Assembly: GCA_003243425.1 (NCBI GenBank)
Contig: QFQP01000029.1
Coordinates: 31,074-95,073, forward strand
Length of the DNA stretch: 64,000 nucleotides
Direction of reading: 5' to 3'
Source: Archangium gephyra
GTDB taxonomy: Bacteria > Myxococcota > Myxococcia > Myxococcales > Myxococcaceae
This document shows positions 9,990-19,500 of the stretch, in pieces. The stretch's first letter is position 1. Each line of letters begins with the position of its first letter. The translations under genes were made by a program, and so were the position numbers. The notes beneath the pieces are model-generated. The model was not told the DNA's origin. It saw only the letters and a list, made by a program, of their open reading frames with translations, and did not search any database.

Positions 9990-10417
9990 TCGCCTTGTTG
10001 CTGGCTTCGCTGGTGCTCGCGGCCGAACCACCCGATGACGCGCTGATTCGTGCGGTGACCCAGCGCCTCGAGCGCGATCGCAGCCTGATTCCAGATTCAG
10101 GGCTTCGTCCGACGACCGGCCCACTGCCGCTGCTTCAGACGTCGGACGCGCGCTCCTTCAATTCTGCGAAGTGGAGCGTGAAGTCTGCCGCGGCGTGGCA
10201 GGAGACCGCGGACGCTTCGGGCAAGGCTGTCTACGCGGTGGCGCTCTTGTTCGAAGACGTCGAAGAAGCGGTCGCGAACGTAGGCGTTCGCGTGGAGATC
10301 ATCGTGCCCACGAACACACCGGGGCTGACTCTTTGCTGCTGCAGCACCACCGAGGTCTTCCGTCGGGTCGGCAAGACGTGGCGCTTCGAGAAACGCCTCG
10401 GCACCATCTGTTCTTGA
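9986..10417 (+). CDS. exported hypothetical protein
   Basis: 143 aa. The ATG at 9986 overlaps the upstream stop (ATGA). MIALLLASLVLAAE is a signal peptide. The mature domain is a small alpha/beta unit with an odd LCCCSTTEV triple-Cys near residue 120 and a final Cys-Ser, suggesting metal binding or disulfides. Not recognised. Coupling implies it works with the CpaC-like protein before it. Confidence 0.65.
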   Translation: MIALLLASLVLAAEPPDDALIRAVTQRLERDRSLIPDSGLRPTTGPLPLLQTSDARSFNSAKWSVKSAAAWQETADASGKAVYAVALLFEDVEEAVANVGVRVEIIVPTNTPGLTLCCCSTTEVFRRVGKTWRFEKRLGTICS

Positions 10418-10455
10418 ACTCGACGTGGCACGCCGCTCGCCTACGGTGAGCAGCG

Positions 10456-12087
10456 ATGTCCCCACCTCCGCAGAAGAGCGGCCGCAGCGCCGCACTGGTG
10501 GCCGCCGGCATTCTCTTGTCGCGGCTCGTTGGCCTCGTTCGTCAGAAGTTGTTCGCGCACTTTCTCGGCAACGGTCTCGAAGCCGCGGCGTTCTCGGCCG
10601 CCACGCGAATTCCGAACGTCCTTCAGAACCTCCTCGGTGAAGGCGTTCTTTCGGCGTCACTCATTCCCGTCTACGCAGGTCTTCGCGCGCGTGGCGACGA
10701 AGCCGGAGCTCGCAAGGTCGCAGGCGCGGTCTTTGGTCTTCTGTCGTTGTTGGTCAGCGGAATGGTCGTGCTCGGAGTTCTCGGCGCACCGTGGCTCGTC
10801 GACCTGATCGCGCCCGGCTACGAAGGCCATTCACGGGAACTCACCGTCACGCTGGTTCGCCTCATCTTCCCCGGCACCGGCGTACTCGTGCTGAGCGCCT
10901 GGTGTCTGGGCATTCTCAATTCGCACAAGAAGTTCTTCCTCTCGTACGCGGCGCCGGTGGTGTGGAACGGCTGCATCATCGCCGCGTTGCTCGTTTCACG
11001 GGGTCAGACGCAAGACACGATCGTCACCTGGGCCGCGTGGGGCACGGTGCTGGGCAGCGCGGCACAATTCCTCGTGCAGCTCCCGAGCGTGATTCGCCTG
11101 CTCGGGTCTTTTTCCCCGAAGCCGTCGCTCGACGGGGAACACGTTCGGCAAGTCGTGAAGGGGTTTGCGCCCGCAGTGATGGCGCGCGGAGTCGTTCAGG
11201 TCAGCAGCTGGGTCGACATGGCGTACGCGTCGCTCATCAGCGAGCGAGCTGTCGCTGCGTTGACGTACGCGCAGACCATCGCGCTGTTGCCGGTGTCGTT
11301 GTTCGGCATGGCGATCTCTGCAGCCGAGCTCCCTGAGATGAGCGCCGACGCCGAGAAGTCGAAGGAAGAGCGCGTGGACGCAATTCAGAAGCGCCTCAAA
11401 GGTGGTCTCGAGCGCATGGCGTTCTTCGTGGTGCCGAGCGCCGTCGCGTTTCTCCTCTTCGGCGATCTCATCGCCGCGGCCCTTCTCGAATCAGGTCGCT
11501 TCACTGCCGACGACTCGCGCTTCACGTGGTACCTGCTGATGGGCTCGGGCGTCGCGCTGTCCGCGCAGACGTCGGGGCGTCTGTATTCCTCTGCGTTCTA
11601 CGCGCTCAAAGACACGAAGACGCCGCTCAAGTTCGCGGCCATTCGCGTGACGCTCGGCATCGCGCTCGGCTTCTGGGCCGTTCGAATTCTCCCAGGACAG
11701 CTCGGGCTGCCGCAGCACCTCGGCGCCGTGTTCATCACCGTCACCACGGGCGTGACCGCGTGGGTCGAGCTCACGCTGCTTCGTCGCGGGCTGTCGAGAG
11801 AACTCGGCGCGCTTCCGTCGGCACGCGCACAGCTGGCGAAGGTCTGGCCCGCCGCGCTCATCGCCGGAGCCGTCACCCTCGCGATCAAGTTCGCGCTTGG
11901 TCAGCACTTCGGCACGGTGAACCTCACCGAGTTCGGCGGCGCGTACCTGGCTCCCGTCGCGCTGCCGCGAATTCCGACTTCACTCGCGCTGCTCGCGCTC
12001 TTCGGTGGACTCTACGGCGTCGCGTGCATTGTGTTCCGCGTGCCGCAGGCGCAGGCCATCGTCGGCCGCGTGATGAAGCGCCGATGA
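10456..12087 (+). CDS. murJ: lipid II flippase MurJ (MviN)
   Basis: 543 aa. It starts with the family signature: AALVAAGILLSRLVGLVRQK, then AAAFSAATRIPNVLQNLLGEG, then LSASLIPVYAGL. About 14 hydrophobic helices of the MOP exporter superfamily follow. MurJ flips undecaprenyl-linked lipid II across the inner membrane for peptidoglycan synthesis. No Shine-Dalgarno is seen; TACGGT ends 8 nt before the ATG, so the message may be leaderless. An inverted repeat lies about 40 bp beyond the stop. Confidence 0.95.
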   Translation: MSPPPQKSGRSAALVAAGILLSRLVGLVRQKLFAHFLGNGLEAAAFSAATRIPNVLQNLLGEGVLSASLIPVYAGLRARGDEAGARKVAGAVFGLLSLLVSGMVVLGVLGAPWLVDLIAPGYEGHSRELTVTLVRLIFPGTGVLVLSAWCLGILNSHKKFFLSYAAPVVWNGCIIAALLVSRGQTQDTIVTWAAWGTVLGSAAQFLVQLPSVIRLLGSFSPKPSLDGEHVRQVVKGFAPAVMARGVVQVSSWVDMAYASLISERAVAALTYAQTIALLPVSLFGMAISAAELPEMSADAEKSKEERVDAIQKRLKGGLERMAFFVVPSAVAFLLFGDLIAAALLESGRFTADDSRFTWYLLMGSGVALSAQTSGRLYSSAFYALKDTKTPLKFAAIRVTLGIALGFWAVRILPGQLGLPQHLGAVFITVTTGVTAWVELTLLRRGLSRELGALPSARAQLAKVWPAALIAGAVTLAIKFALGQHFGTVNLTEFGGAYLAPVALPRIPTSLALLALFGGLYGVACIVFRVPQAQAIVGRVMKRR

Positions 12088-12128
12088 ATCGAATGAACAC
12101 TCTTTCACGCTGACCTGACTCCTCTTCA

Positions 12129-12147
12129 GAGAGCGATCTCCGCTCTC
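12129..12147 (+). terminator. 7-bp perfect inverted repeat between murJ and the repeat protein
   Basis: GAGAGCG, loop ATCTC, CGCTCTC. It sits 42 bp past the murJ stop and 5 bp before the AGGAG of the next gene. No T tract follows, so it could end murJ transcription weakly or be a 5'-UTR hairpin. Confidence 0.35.
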
Positions 12148-12161
12148 GAACAGGAGCGCAC

Positions 12162-12689
12162 GTGATCAACACGATTCGAGGATCTCTCAGCGTCGGCATC
12201 GCGAAGTGGGTGTCGAACAACAACGTCGAGAAGTCGCAAAAGGCGCAGCCCGGGTTCGACGTCGAACGGTCGACGTTCGAAGCGAAGAGGCCGCCTCCGG
12301 GACCGCCGCCGTTTCTCGATGCCGCCGCCGATGCACTCGGCCTCGACTCGACCGCACTCGCAGAACGCCTGCGACAAGGGGAGTCGTTGGAAGACATCGC
12401 CGAGGCCCAGGGCGTGTCGACCGAGAACGTGCTCGAGGCGATCGCCGCTGACTTCCAGGCGAAACACCCCGACGCGAGCGACGACGAAGCCGACGCGATC
12501 GCCGAACGTGCGTTGCAAGGTCCAACACGGCAGCAGCCGCCGGGAATCGACGCGCTTTCTCAGAAGCTGGGAATCACCACCGACGAACTCCAGGCGCGTC
12601 TCGACGCGGGTGAGAACGTCGCCAGCATCGCGAAATCGTTGGGCCTCGAACCGTTTCGGGTGCGCCAGCGAATTCCGCTCGAGCCCTGA
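12162..12689 (+). CDS. protein with tandem short helical repeats, unknown function
   Basis: 175 aa. GTG start with AGGAG six bases upstream. No signal peptide. After an N-terminal segment (1-50) there are two copies of a repeat: ALGLDSTALAERLRQGESLEDIAEAQGVS (about 57-85), and KLGITTDELQARLDAGENVASIAKSLGLE (about 132-160). The shared pattern is LG(I/L)-T/S-x3-L-x2-RL-x2-GE-(S/N)-(L/V)-x-(D/S)IA. This unit, often seen in secreted actinobacterial and Deinococcus proteins, recalls LysM-like or HTH helices; its role is unknown. A 20-bp motif upstream (12098-12117) recurs before the following regulator gene. Confidence 0.7.
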   Translation: MINTIRGSLSVGIAKWVSNNNVEKSQKAQPGFDVERSTFEAKRPPPGPPPFLDAAADALGLDSTALAERLRQGESLEDIAEAQGVSTENVLEAIAADFQAKHPDASDDEADAIAERALQGPTRQQPPGIDALSQKLGITTDELQARLDAGENVASIAKSLGLEPFRVRQRIPLEP

Positions 12690-12726
12690 CTCACACTCTT
12701 CGGCGCTGACCTGTCGAGGTTTTCGT

Positions 12727-13434
12727 ATGCCGCTTCTTCCGATGATGCAGGGAACGTCGGTGCTGGTCGTGACCGACGGTTCGACGACCGATGCGCTGGG
12801 CGAATGCGGGCTTCAGGTGACGATTCAGAACGACGTTACCAGCGCCGCGCGTGCGCTGCAGACCACCGAGGTGCACCTCGCCGTGCTGCGTGGCCCGTTG
12901 CGAGGCTGGTCGACGGGTGAGTCGGTGCGTGCGCTGCGGAAGCTCGCGCCCATCCCGATGCTCGTGGTCAGCGACGAAAACGAAGCCGCGCGTCTCGAGC
13001 TCTTCGACGCCGGCGCCGACGACGTGGTGACGTCGAGTTGTTCACCCAGAGAGCTCGCCGTTCGCGCGGCGGCGCTGGTGCGTCGTTCCGGGCGCATTTC
13101 GTCACGCCGGTTGATCGAACGTGGCGCGCTGAAGCTCGATGCGGGTGCACAGGTCGCCGCGTGGTCGGGAACGCCGCTGGGGCTCACCGGCTACGAATTC
13201 GCGCTGCTGCGTGTCCTCGCTGAAGACGCGGGGCGCGCCGTCTCTCGCGAAGAACTCATGGAGCGCGCGAAGGGCAGCGTCGACGAGAGCTTCGAGCGCA
13301 GCATCGACGTGCACGTCTGCCGCCTGCGCGCGAAGTTGGCGCGCTTCGACGGCGCGGCGCGGTTGCTGAAGACGGTTCGCGGCGTGGGCTACATGCTCGA
13401 GAACCCGGCCGAGGCCGTGTCGCAGTGCGCGTGA
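12727..13434 (+). CDS. atypical OmpR-family regulator with degenerate receiver
   Basis: 235 aa from the ATG at 12727 (GAGG upstream). Residues 10-118 have the receiver fold (VLVVTDGSTTDALGECG at the start, FDAGADDVVTSSCSPREL at the end). The usual acceptor Asp is Arg (VLRGP, R55), the acidic pair is reduced to one Asp (D17) and the Lys of the KP switch is Ser. Residues 125-228 are an intact winged-helix DNA-binding domain (LTGYEFALLRVLAEDAGRAVSREELM; HVCRLRAKL; TVRGVGYML). It should bind DNA without classical phosphorylation, perhaps constitutively or through ligand or protein contact. No kinase is adjacent. Confidence 0.88.
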   Translation: MPLLPMMQGTSVLVVTDGSTTDALGECGLQVTIQNDVTSAARALQTTEVHLAVLRGPLRGWSTGESVRALRKLAPIPMLVVSDENEAARLELFDAGADDVVTSSCSPRELAVRAAALVRRSGRISSRRLIERGALKLDAGAQVAAWSGTPLGLTGYEFALLRVLAEDAGRAVSREELMERAKGSVDESFERSIDVHVCRLRAKLARFDGAARLLKTVRGVGYMLENPAEAVSQCA

Positions 13435-13447
13435 TTCAATCGGCCGG

Positions 13448-13822
13448 GTGAAGCGCTTTCACTTTCCGCGGCCCACGCCGCTATCGCTCGACGGCTACTA
13501 TCTCGACGGCCTCACCATCGAACTCGGAGACGACACCTTCGACTTTCGCCTCGAGTTCGGTCGCGGCCTCGACATCTCCTGGGCGATTCCCGCGGAGGAC
13601 GACGGACGGCTTCGGCTGCTCCACGTCGACAGCGCGGTGGCGTTCATCGATGAACCGACGCTCTTCGAAGAGCCCTGGCGCGTCGACGTACCGCCGCTGC
13701 GCTGGACGGGGAATGGTGCCCCGATTCTCTCGGTCGCGTTCGAAGCGACGCGCGAAACCTACGTCTGCGAAGTGACGGTCGCGGGCCGCATAGAGACGCT
13801 GCGCAGAAGTTGGCGCGGCTGA
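13448..13822 (+). CDS. hypothetical small cytoplasmic protein
   Basis: 124 aa, GTG start 13 bp after the regulator stop, no signal peptide. It is acidic, beta-rich and aromatic (RFHFPRPTPLSLDGYYLDGL, WRVDVPPLRWTGNG). Not recognised. It probably shares the regulator's transcript; coding bias matches its neighbours. Confidence 0.6.
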   Translation: MKRFHFPRPTPLSLDGYYLDGLTIELGDDTFDFRLEFGRGLDISWAIPAEDDGRLRLLHVDSAVAFIDEPTLFEEPWRVDVPPLRWTGNGAPILSVAFEATRETYVCEVTVAGRIETLRRSWRG

Positions 13823-13871
13823 CACGTCTTTGTCACATCGACCCGGAAGGCCACGGCTAGAAGCGCCGACC

Positions 13872-15395
13872 GTGAATCGACTCGCGGTTCTGCTTCTGGC
13901 GCTCGGGGCAACGACTTCATTCGCAGCAGAGAAGCCACGCCTCGGCGTGGTGATCGTCGTCGACCAACTCAGCGCCGAGACGTTTCGTGCGCGGCTCCCG
14001 ACCGTGACCGGCGGCTTCAAGCGGTTGACGGCCGATGGCTTCGTGTTTCACGAGGCCCGTTACGAGGCGCTTCCCACCATCACCTCGGTGGGTCACGCGA
14101 CGTTGATGACGGGCGCGTATGGCGAGCTGCACGGCATCGTCAGCAACGACTGGCTCGACCCGGCGACGGGGAAGCCGCAGCTCTCGACGGAAGACGCGAA
14201 CTTCAAGGTGCTCGGGCGTGAAGCGCACGGTCGTGATGGCACCGCGCCCACCTCGCTGCGGGTGCCCACGCTCGCTGATGCGGTGAAGCGCTCGAACGAG
14301 AAGGCGTTGTCGGTGAGCGTGTCGGGCAAAGATCGCTCATCGATCCTCTGCGCTGGTCGTGCCGGGCTGGCGGTGTGGTTCGACGCCGAGCTGCCGATGT
14401 TCACGACGAGCACGTTCTACGCGAAGGAACTTCCGGCCTTCGTGCTCCCGACGAACGAGAAGTTCGCAAAGCAGGTCGCTTCAGGCGCGTTCGCCTGGGG
14501 CCTGCCCGGCGGCGGAATCACGGGTAAGGCACCGCAGCTGCCATCACGCACCGACGACTCGGAGCCGTTCGCGGAGCACAAAGACATTCAAGACGACATC
14601 GACACCGGTGAAGTCGACGTCGCGCTCGAAGCGGTGAAGTCGCTCGGGCTCGGGAAGGACGACGTTCCCGACCTGCTGACCATCAGCTTCAGCGGTCACG
14701 ACCGCATCGGTCATGCGTTCGGCGCCGATTCACCCGAGAGCCTCGAGGAGTTCGCGCACGTCGATCGCGAGCTCGCGCGCCTGCTCAACGGCCTCGACGC
14801 CCTCGTCGGCAAAGGACGGTACGTGGTCGCGTTGTCGTCTGATCACGGCGTGATGCCGCTGCCGGAGCTCGCGGTCGCGCGCGGTCTCGATGCGGGCCGC
14901 CTCGACATGAAGAACCTGCGTGAGCGGCTCGACAGGGAGCTCGACGAGCGCCTCGGCCGTCAGGACTGGTTTCTGGGCAGCAAGACGCCGGGCATCACCT
15001 TCAACGCGAAGTTCAAGGATCGCGGGCTGACGATCTTCGAGCGCCTGCGCGCCGTCGCCAGACAGCAGCCGGGTGTCGAAGACCTGGTGCTCACGTCGAG
15101 CCCGCGCGGACCGTGGGCGCCGCTGATCACCCGTGGCGCCTACGACGGCCGCTCGCCTGATCTCTACGTGATCACCAGACCGAACTGGGCCTACGGCACT
15201 GTCGATCGCACCGGTCACTCGTCTCCGTATCTCTACGACCGCGCAGTGCCGCTCATCTTCTTCGGTACTGGCGTGAAGAAGGGGCAGGGCGGCACCACCG
15301 AGCCCATCAACCTCGCGCCCACGCTCGCCGCGCTTCTCGGCGTCTCGCCTCCGGCCGCAGCTCAAGGCCGCTTCCTCGAACAAGTCGTTCCGTAA
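13872..15395 (+). CDS. PafA-like alkaline phosphatase/phosphodiesterase, exported
   Basis: 507 aa from the GTG at 13872, which gives signal peptide MNRLAVLLLALGATTSFAAE; the open frame begins earlier at 13830. Alkaline-phosphatase superfamily fold: VVIVVDQLSAETF (metal Asp), TSVGHATLMTG with probable nucleophile T71, ELHGIVSNDW (N92), SGHDRIGHAFG and SSDHGVMPLPE metal ligands. A Thr nucleophile and Asn partner are typical of calcium-tolerant PafA monoesterases. It would release phosphate from esters in the periplasm. The next gene, 12 bp on, resembles a phosphate-selective porin, supporting a phosphate-acquisition role. TAGAAG ends 8 nt before the GTG. Confidence 0.88.
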   Translation: MNRLAVLLLALGATTSFAAEKPRLGVVIVVDQLSAETFRARLPTVTGGFKRLTADGFVFHEARYEALPTITSVGHATLMTGAYGELHGIVSNDWLDPATGKPQLSTEDANFKVLGREAHGRDGTAPTSLRVPTLADAVKRSNEKALSVSVSGKDRSSILCAGRAGLAVWFDAELPMFTTSTFYAKELPAFVLPTNEKFAKQVASGAFAWGLPGGGITGKAPQLPSRTDDSEPFAEHKDIQDDIDTGEVDVALEAVKSLGLGKDDVPDLLTISFSGHDRIGHAFGADSPESLEEFAHVDRELARLLNGLDALVGKGRYVVALSSDHGVMPLPELAVARGLDAGRLDMKNLRERLDRELDERLGRQDWFLGSKTPGITFNAKFKDRGLTIFERLRAVARQQPGVEDLVLTSSPRGPWAPLITRGAYDGRSPDLYVITRPNWAYGTVDRTGHSSPYLYDRAVPLIFFGTGVKKGQGGTTEPINLAPTLAALLGVSPPAAAQGRFLEQVVP

Positions 15396-15407
15396 AAGGA
15401 GTCACAC

Positions 15408-16577
15408 ATGTCGTTGGCGCTGTTGTTGTCGCTTGCGCTCTCGCAGGCCCCCGAAGCGGTCGATGGTGGTGTGGAGCCGGTCACGCTCAACGCAGACCAA
15501 CAACGCGCGTCGCTCGGTGCCGGCACGCAGCCGGTTGGCGCGATCACGACGTCGACCGAGATTCCGTGGTGGCAGCGCGTCACCATCGGCGGCTTCGCGC
15601 GCCTGGGCGTCTTCTATACGTTCCCGTTCGCTGATCAGCAGCTGGTCGGCAGCAACGGCGGCTTCCGGCTCGCCGACTTCCGCATCGCGCTCGACTTTCA
15701 CCCCATCGAGAAGTTCACCGTCTACACGTCGGTCGAGTTCGCGGCGCCGTTCGTCGACCCCAACGATCCGCTCACTGGCCGCCGCATCGTCGACCTCCGT
15801 GACGCGTACATTCAGTACGACTTCTTCGACTTCCTCCGGTTGCGCGCAGGGCAGCAGCGCCCGCCGTACTACGCCGAGATGTTGCTCTCCGACGGCTCGA
15901 TCCCCTTCGTGAATCGGTCCGTGCTCGCCAACGGCATCGCGCCGCCAGAAGGTTTCCCGAGAAACCAATTGGCGCCCGACCGCCAGCTCGGTCTCCAGCT
16001 GTTCAGCAAGCGGCTCGGTGGCGAGTGGGTGGGCTTCAAGTACGCCCTCGGTGTCTTCAACGGCAACGGCCAGAACCAGCTCTTCAACGACAACAACTCG
16101 GTGCAGCCGGTGGCGCGCGTGGAGGTCGACGTGCACGAGGTCGTCACGCTCGGTCTGAACGGCTACTACAACCACCGCACCGACGGCGTGCGCCCCAATC
16201 AGCTCTCGACGAATCAGGTGGCGTACGGAGCCGATCTCGCGGTGCAGGCCTTCGGCTTCTCGGCGCTCGGCGCGTTCCTCGGCAAGTCGTCGACGTACAG
16301 CTACGCGGGCCTGCCGCCGGACTCAGGCATGGGCGCGCTGGGCCAGCTGCGCTACTTCCACGAAGGCACCGGGCTCGAAGCCGCCGTGCGCTTTGCCTGG
16401 TACGAGCCGTCGACCGCGCAGGCCGATGATCAGGTTCAGGAGTACGCCGCGATGCTCGGCTGGCGCCCGTTCAAGCTGCCGTTCCGCGTGCTCGCCCAGT
16501 ACACGCACCGTGAAGAAGAGCGTCTCGCCGCGTACCCGAACGACAGCGTGGACGCGATGATCCACGCGGTGTGGTGA
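15408..16577 (+). CDS. OprO/OprP-like porin
   Basis: 389 aa with an excellent AAAAGGAG site. Signal peptide MSLALLLSLALS. The mature protein is barrel-like: VTIGGFARLGVFYTF, FRLADFRIALDFHPIEKFTVYTSVEF, VDLRDAYIQYDFFDFLRLRAGQQRPPYY. This layout and the RAGQxRxP motif match phosphate-selective porins OprO/P, which gate phosphate or polyphosphate across the outer membrane. The C-terminus ends in Trp (HAVW), which suits BAM recognition. The position just after a PafA-like phosphatase supports uptake of the released phosphate. Confidence 0.85.
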   Translation: MSLALLLSLALSQAPEAVDGGVEPVTLNADQQRASLGAGTQPVGAITTSTEIPWWQRVTIGGFARLGVFYTFPFADQQLVGSNGGFRLADFRIALDFHPIEKFTVYTSVEFAAPFVDPNDPLTGRRIVDLRDAYIQYDFFDFLRLRAGQQRPPYYAEMLLSDGSIPFVNRSVLANGIAPPEGFPRNQLAPDRQLGLQLFSKRLGGEWVGFKYALGVFNGNGQNQLFNDNNSVQPVARVEVDVHEVVTLGLNGYYNHRTDGVRPNQLSTNQVAYGADLAVQAFGFSALGAFLGKSSTYSYAGLPPDSGMGALGQLRYFHEGTGLEAAVRFAWYEPSTAQADDQVQEYAAMLGWRPFKLPFRVLAQYTHREEERLAAYPNDSVDAMIHAVW

Positions 16578-16582
16578 CGCGC

Positions 16583-19500
16583 ATGAAGAAGGTTCTTGTT
16601 CTGGCGCTGCTGGCGCTCACGACGTGCAGCAAGAGCACGCCGCCGGCCCGCGCGTTTCAGATCAGCAGCCGCACCGAGTTGATCGGCGGCAAGCGTGCCC
16701 TGGCCGACGTGGAGGCCGCGCCGGTGAACGCGACCGACCTCATCGGCGGTAAGCGCGCGAGTGGTGCCGAAGGTGACTTCAAGCTCACCAACGGGCTCAT
16801 TCACGCCATCGTTCAGAACGTCGGCACCAGCCGCGGCTTCGGGAGCTTCGGCGGCTCGCTCATCGACATCGATCTGGTTCGCGGCGGCGCCTCGAGCTCG
16901 ACGAGTGGGGTCGCAGGCAACGACTACTTCACCGAGATGTTCCCCGCGTTCTTCCTCACTGCGCTCGAGCCCGCGAAGGTGGAGGTCGTCGCCGACGGAA
17001 GTGACGGCGGCCCGGCGACGGTGCGCGTGTCAGGTCGCAGCGGCAGCTTCATTTCGCTGGTCAATCCCTTCACCTCGCTCGTCGACCCCGCCGACCCGAT
17101 GGACTTCTCGGTCGACTACACCGTCGAACCCGGCAAGCCGTACCTGAAGATCGTGGTGACGGTGACGAACAACAACCCCACGCCCGCCTCGTGGACGCTC
17201 GACGTGCCGTTCGGCTTCGTCACCCTGCTCGGTGAAGGGCAGCGGCTCTTCGTTCCCGGGCAGGCCGGCTTCGACATGCGCTTCCATCTCGAAGACGTCT
17301 ACAAACGGCCCGCGTCGCTCAACGCGTTGCCGGGTGAAGTGACGTCGATGTGGGCGACCGAGGGTGACGGCGTCAGCTACGCCTTCGTCGCCGGCCTGAA
17401 CCCGTCGGGCGGCTACCTCGACAACAAGCCGATGTACTACCCGACGGCGAAGAAGGACTCGCTCCTCATTCCCATCGCCTCGTCGTCGTTCCTGGGCTCG
17501 TACTTCGCGAAGGCGCCGCAGAACCTGCCGACCGGAGGCTCGTACAGCTACACCGCTTATCTGTTCGTCGGTTCGGGTGACGTCGCGAGCGTGCAGAAGG
17601 TCGTCTACGACACGCGCGACGTGCAGGTTCGCAGCAACGGCCGTGAGTTCGTGCTCCGTGAGCCGACGCCCTACGGAACGGTCTCGGGGCGCGTTCGTGA
17701 AGCGCGCACCCTCACCGCGCTGGAAGGCGTGTCGGTCGTCCTCAAAGACGCGAACGGCAACTACGTCACCCAGGCCACGTCGCAGAAGAACGGCGTGTGG
17801 ACGGCTCCCGTACCTCCGGGGACGTACACGGGCTTCGCGGTCGACCGCACGCGCTCGGTCGCCACGTCTTCTGAATTCGAAGTGACGGAAGGTGGCACCA
17901 CGAGCGTCGACTTCACGATGGAGCGTGCGGGTGACCTGCGCGTGGTGGTGAAGAACGAACGTGGTGAACTGCTGCCCGCGAAGATCACCGTCGAAGGCAC
18001 GTACGACAACACCGATTCGAACCTGCAGCCGCGCCAGTTCTTCTACGACTTGAAGGTCGGTGAACGCATGCGGCCGTCTGATCTCCTCGTCGATGATCAG
18101 AACGATCCATCGACGCGTCGATACATCGAGCGGCTCTTCTACGCGACCGATGGCGTCGGTGGGAAAGCGGTGCGACCCGGGCGTTACACGGTCTACGCGT
18201 CGCGCGGCCCCGAGTACGACCTGCAGAAGCAGGAAGTCGAAGTGCGCGCAGGTCAGACCGTGAATCTCGGCTTCACGCTGACGCAGATCGTGCCCACGCC
18301 GGGGTGGATCAGCGCCGACTTCCACGTGCACTCCGCGAAGTCGGTCGACAGTGACATGCAGCTCGATGCGCGTGTGGCCAGCTACGCCGTCGAAGGCGTC
18401 GATCTCGTGGTGTCGACCGATCACAACTACGTCGCCGACTACGCGCCGACCATCTCTGCGCTGAAGCTCGATGACTGGCTCGCCAGCTCGGTCGGTCTCG
18501 AACTGACGTCGTTGGAGATGGGCCACTTCAACGCGTTCCCGTTGTTGCTGCAGCCGGGGCCCGTTCAGCACGGCAGCTTCCGCTGGTTCTTCCGGCCGCC
18601 CGGTGAGCTGTTCGCGCAGCTGCGCGCGCTCGGGAAAGATCCGCAGAGGACGGTGGTGCAGGTGAACCACCCGCGCGACACGATTCTTGGCTACTTCAAC
18701 GCGTTCAACATCAGCGGCTACACGGGTGAACCGCTGCCGCCGTACTCGGCGATCTCGCTCGATCAGAAGGACCTGCCCGACGGCGGAAGTTCTCCCTACA
18801 ACATGAAGAACTTCTCCACCGAGTTCGACGCGATGGAGGTCTTCAACGGCAAGCGCTTCGACATCATGTTGCCGTACCGGATTCCCGCCGTGCCTCCGCC
18901 GGGGGCCGACCCCGGTCTGCCTGCGTGCGGTACGACGCCTTCGGCAACTCCGTGCCTTCCCGCGGTCGGAGAGATCTTGAACGAGGTGGCCACGCTCCCC
19001 GACGGTGGTTTCGAGCTCACGCCCTTCCAGCCCGGAGCGCAGGACGACTGGTTCATCATGCTCGCGCGCGGTCACCGCATCACGGCGACGGGCAACTCCG
19101 ATTCGCACGGTGAGAAGGCCGAAGCCGGTCTGCCGCGCACGTACGTTCAAGCCGGCGACACGTCGGACGGTCCGATGAACAAGCTCGACGAAGCCGCGGT
19201 GTATCGCGCGCTCTCGGCCGGTCGTGCGGTCGCCACCAACGGCCCCATCATCGAAGCGACGGTGAACGGGCAGGGCATCGGGAGCACGGTGGTCGCCAGT
19301 GACGGCGTCATCGACGTGCACATCGTGGTGAAGGCGGCGTCGTGGTTCGACGTGAAGCGCGTGGTCGTGCGTCATGGCGTGAAGGGCCGCATCAAGACGG
19401 CCGAAGTGCTCGAGACGATCCCCGTTCCCGACACGCGCGAAGTGGTGCGCGTCGACGTGACCCGCCAGTACTCGAACATTCCCGACGGCTCGTTCATCGT

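Noticed and set aside
10426..10440. Sigma-54-like promoter TGGCACGCCGCTCGC before murJ
   Set aside because: One mismatch to TGGCACG-N4-TTGC, but about one such site is expected by chance in this much sequence on two strands, and the implied start would be only 4 nt before the murJ ATG.
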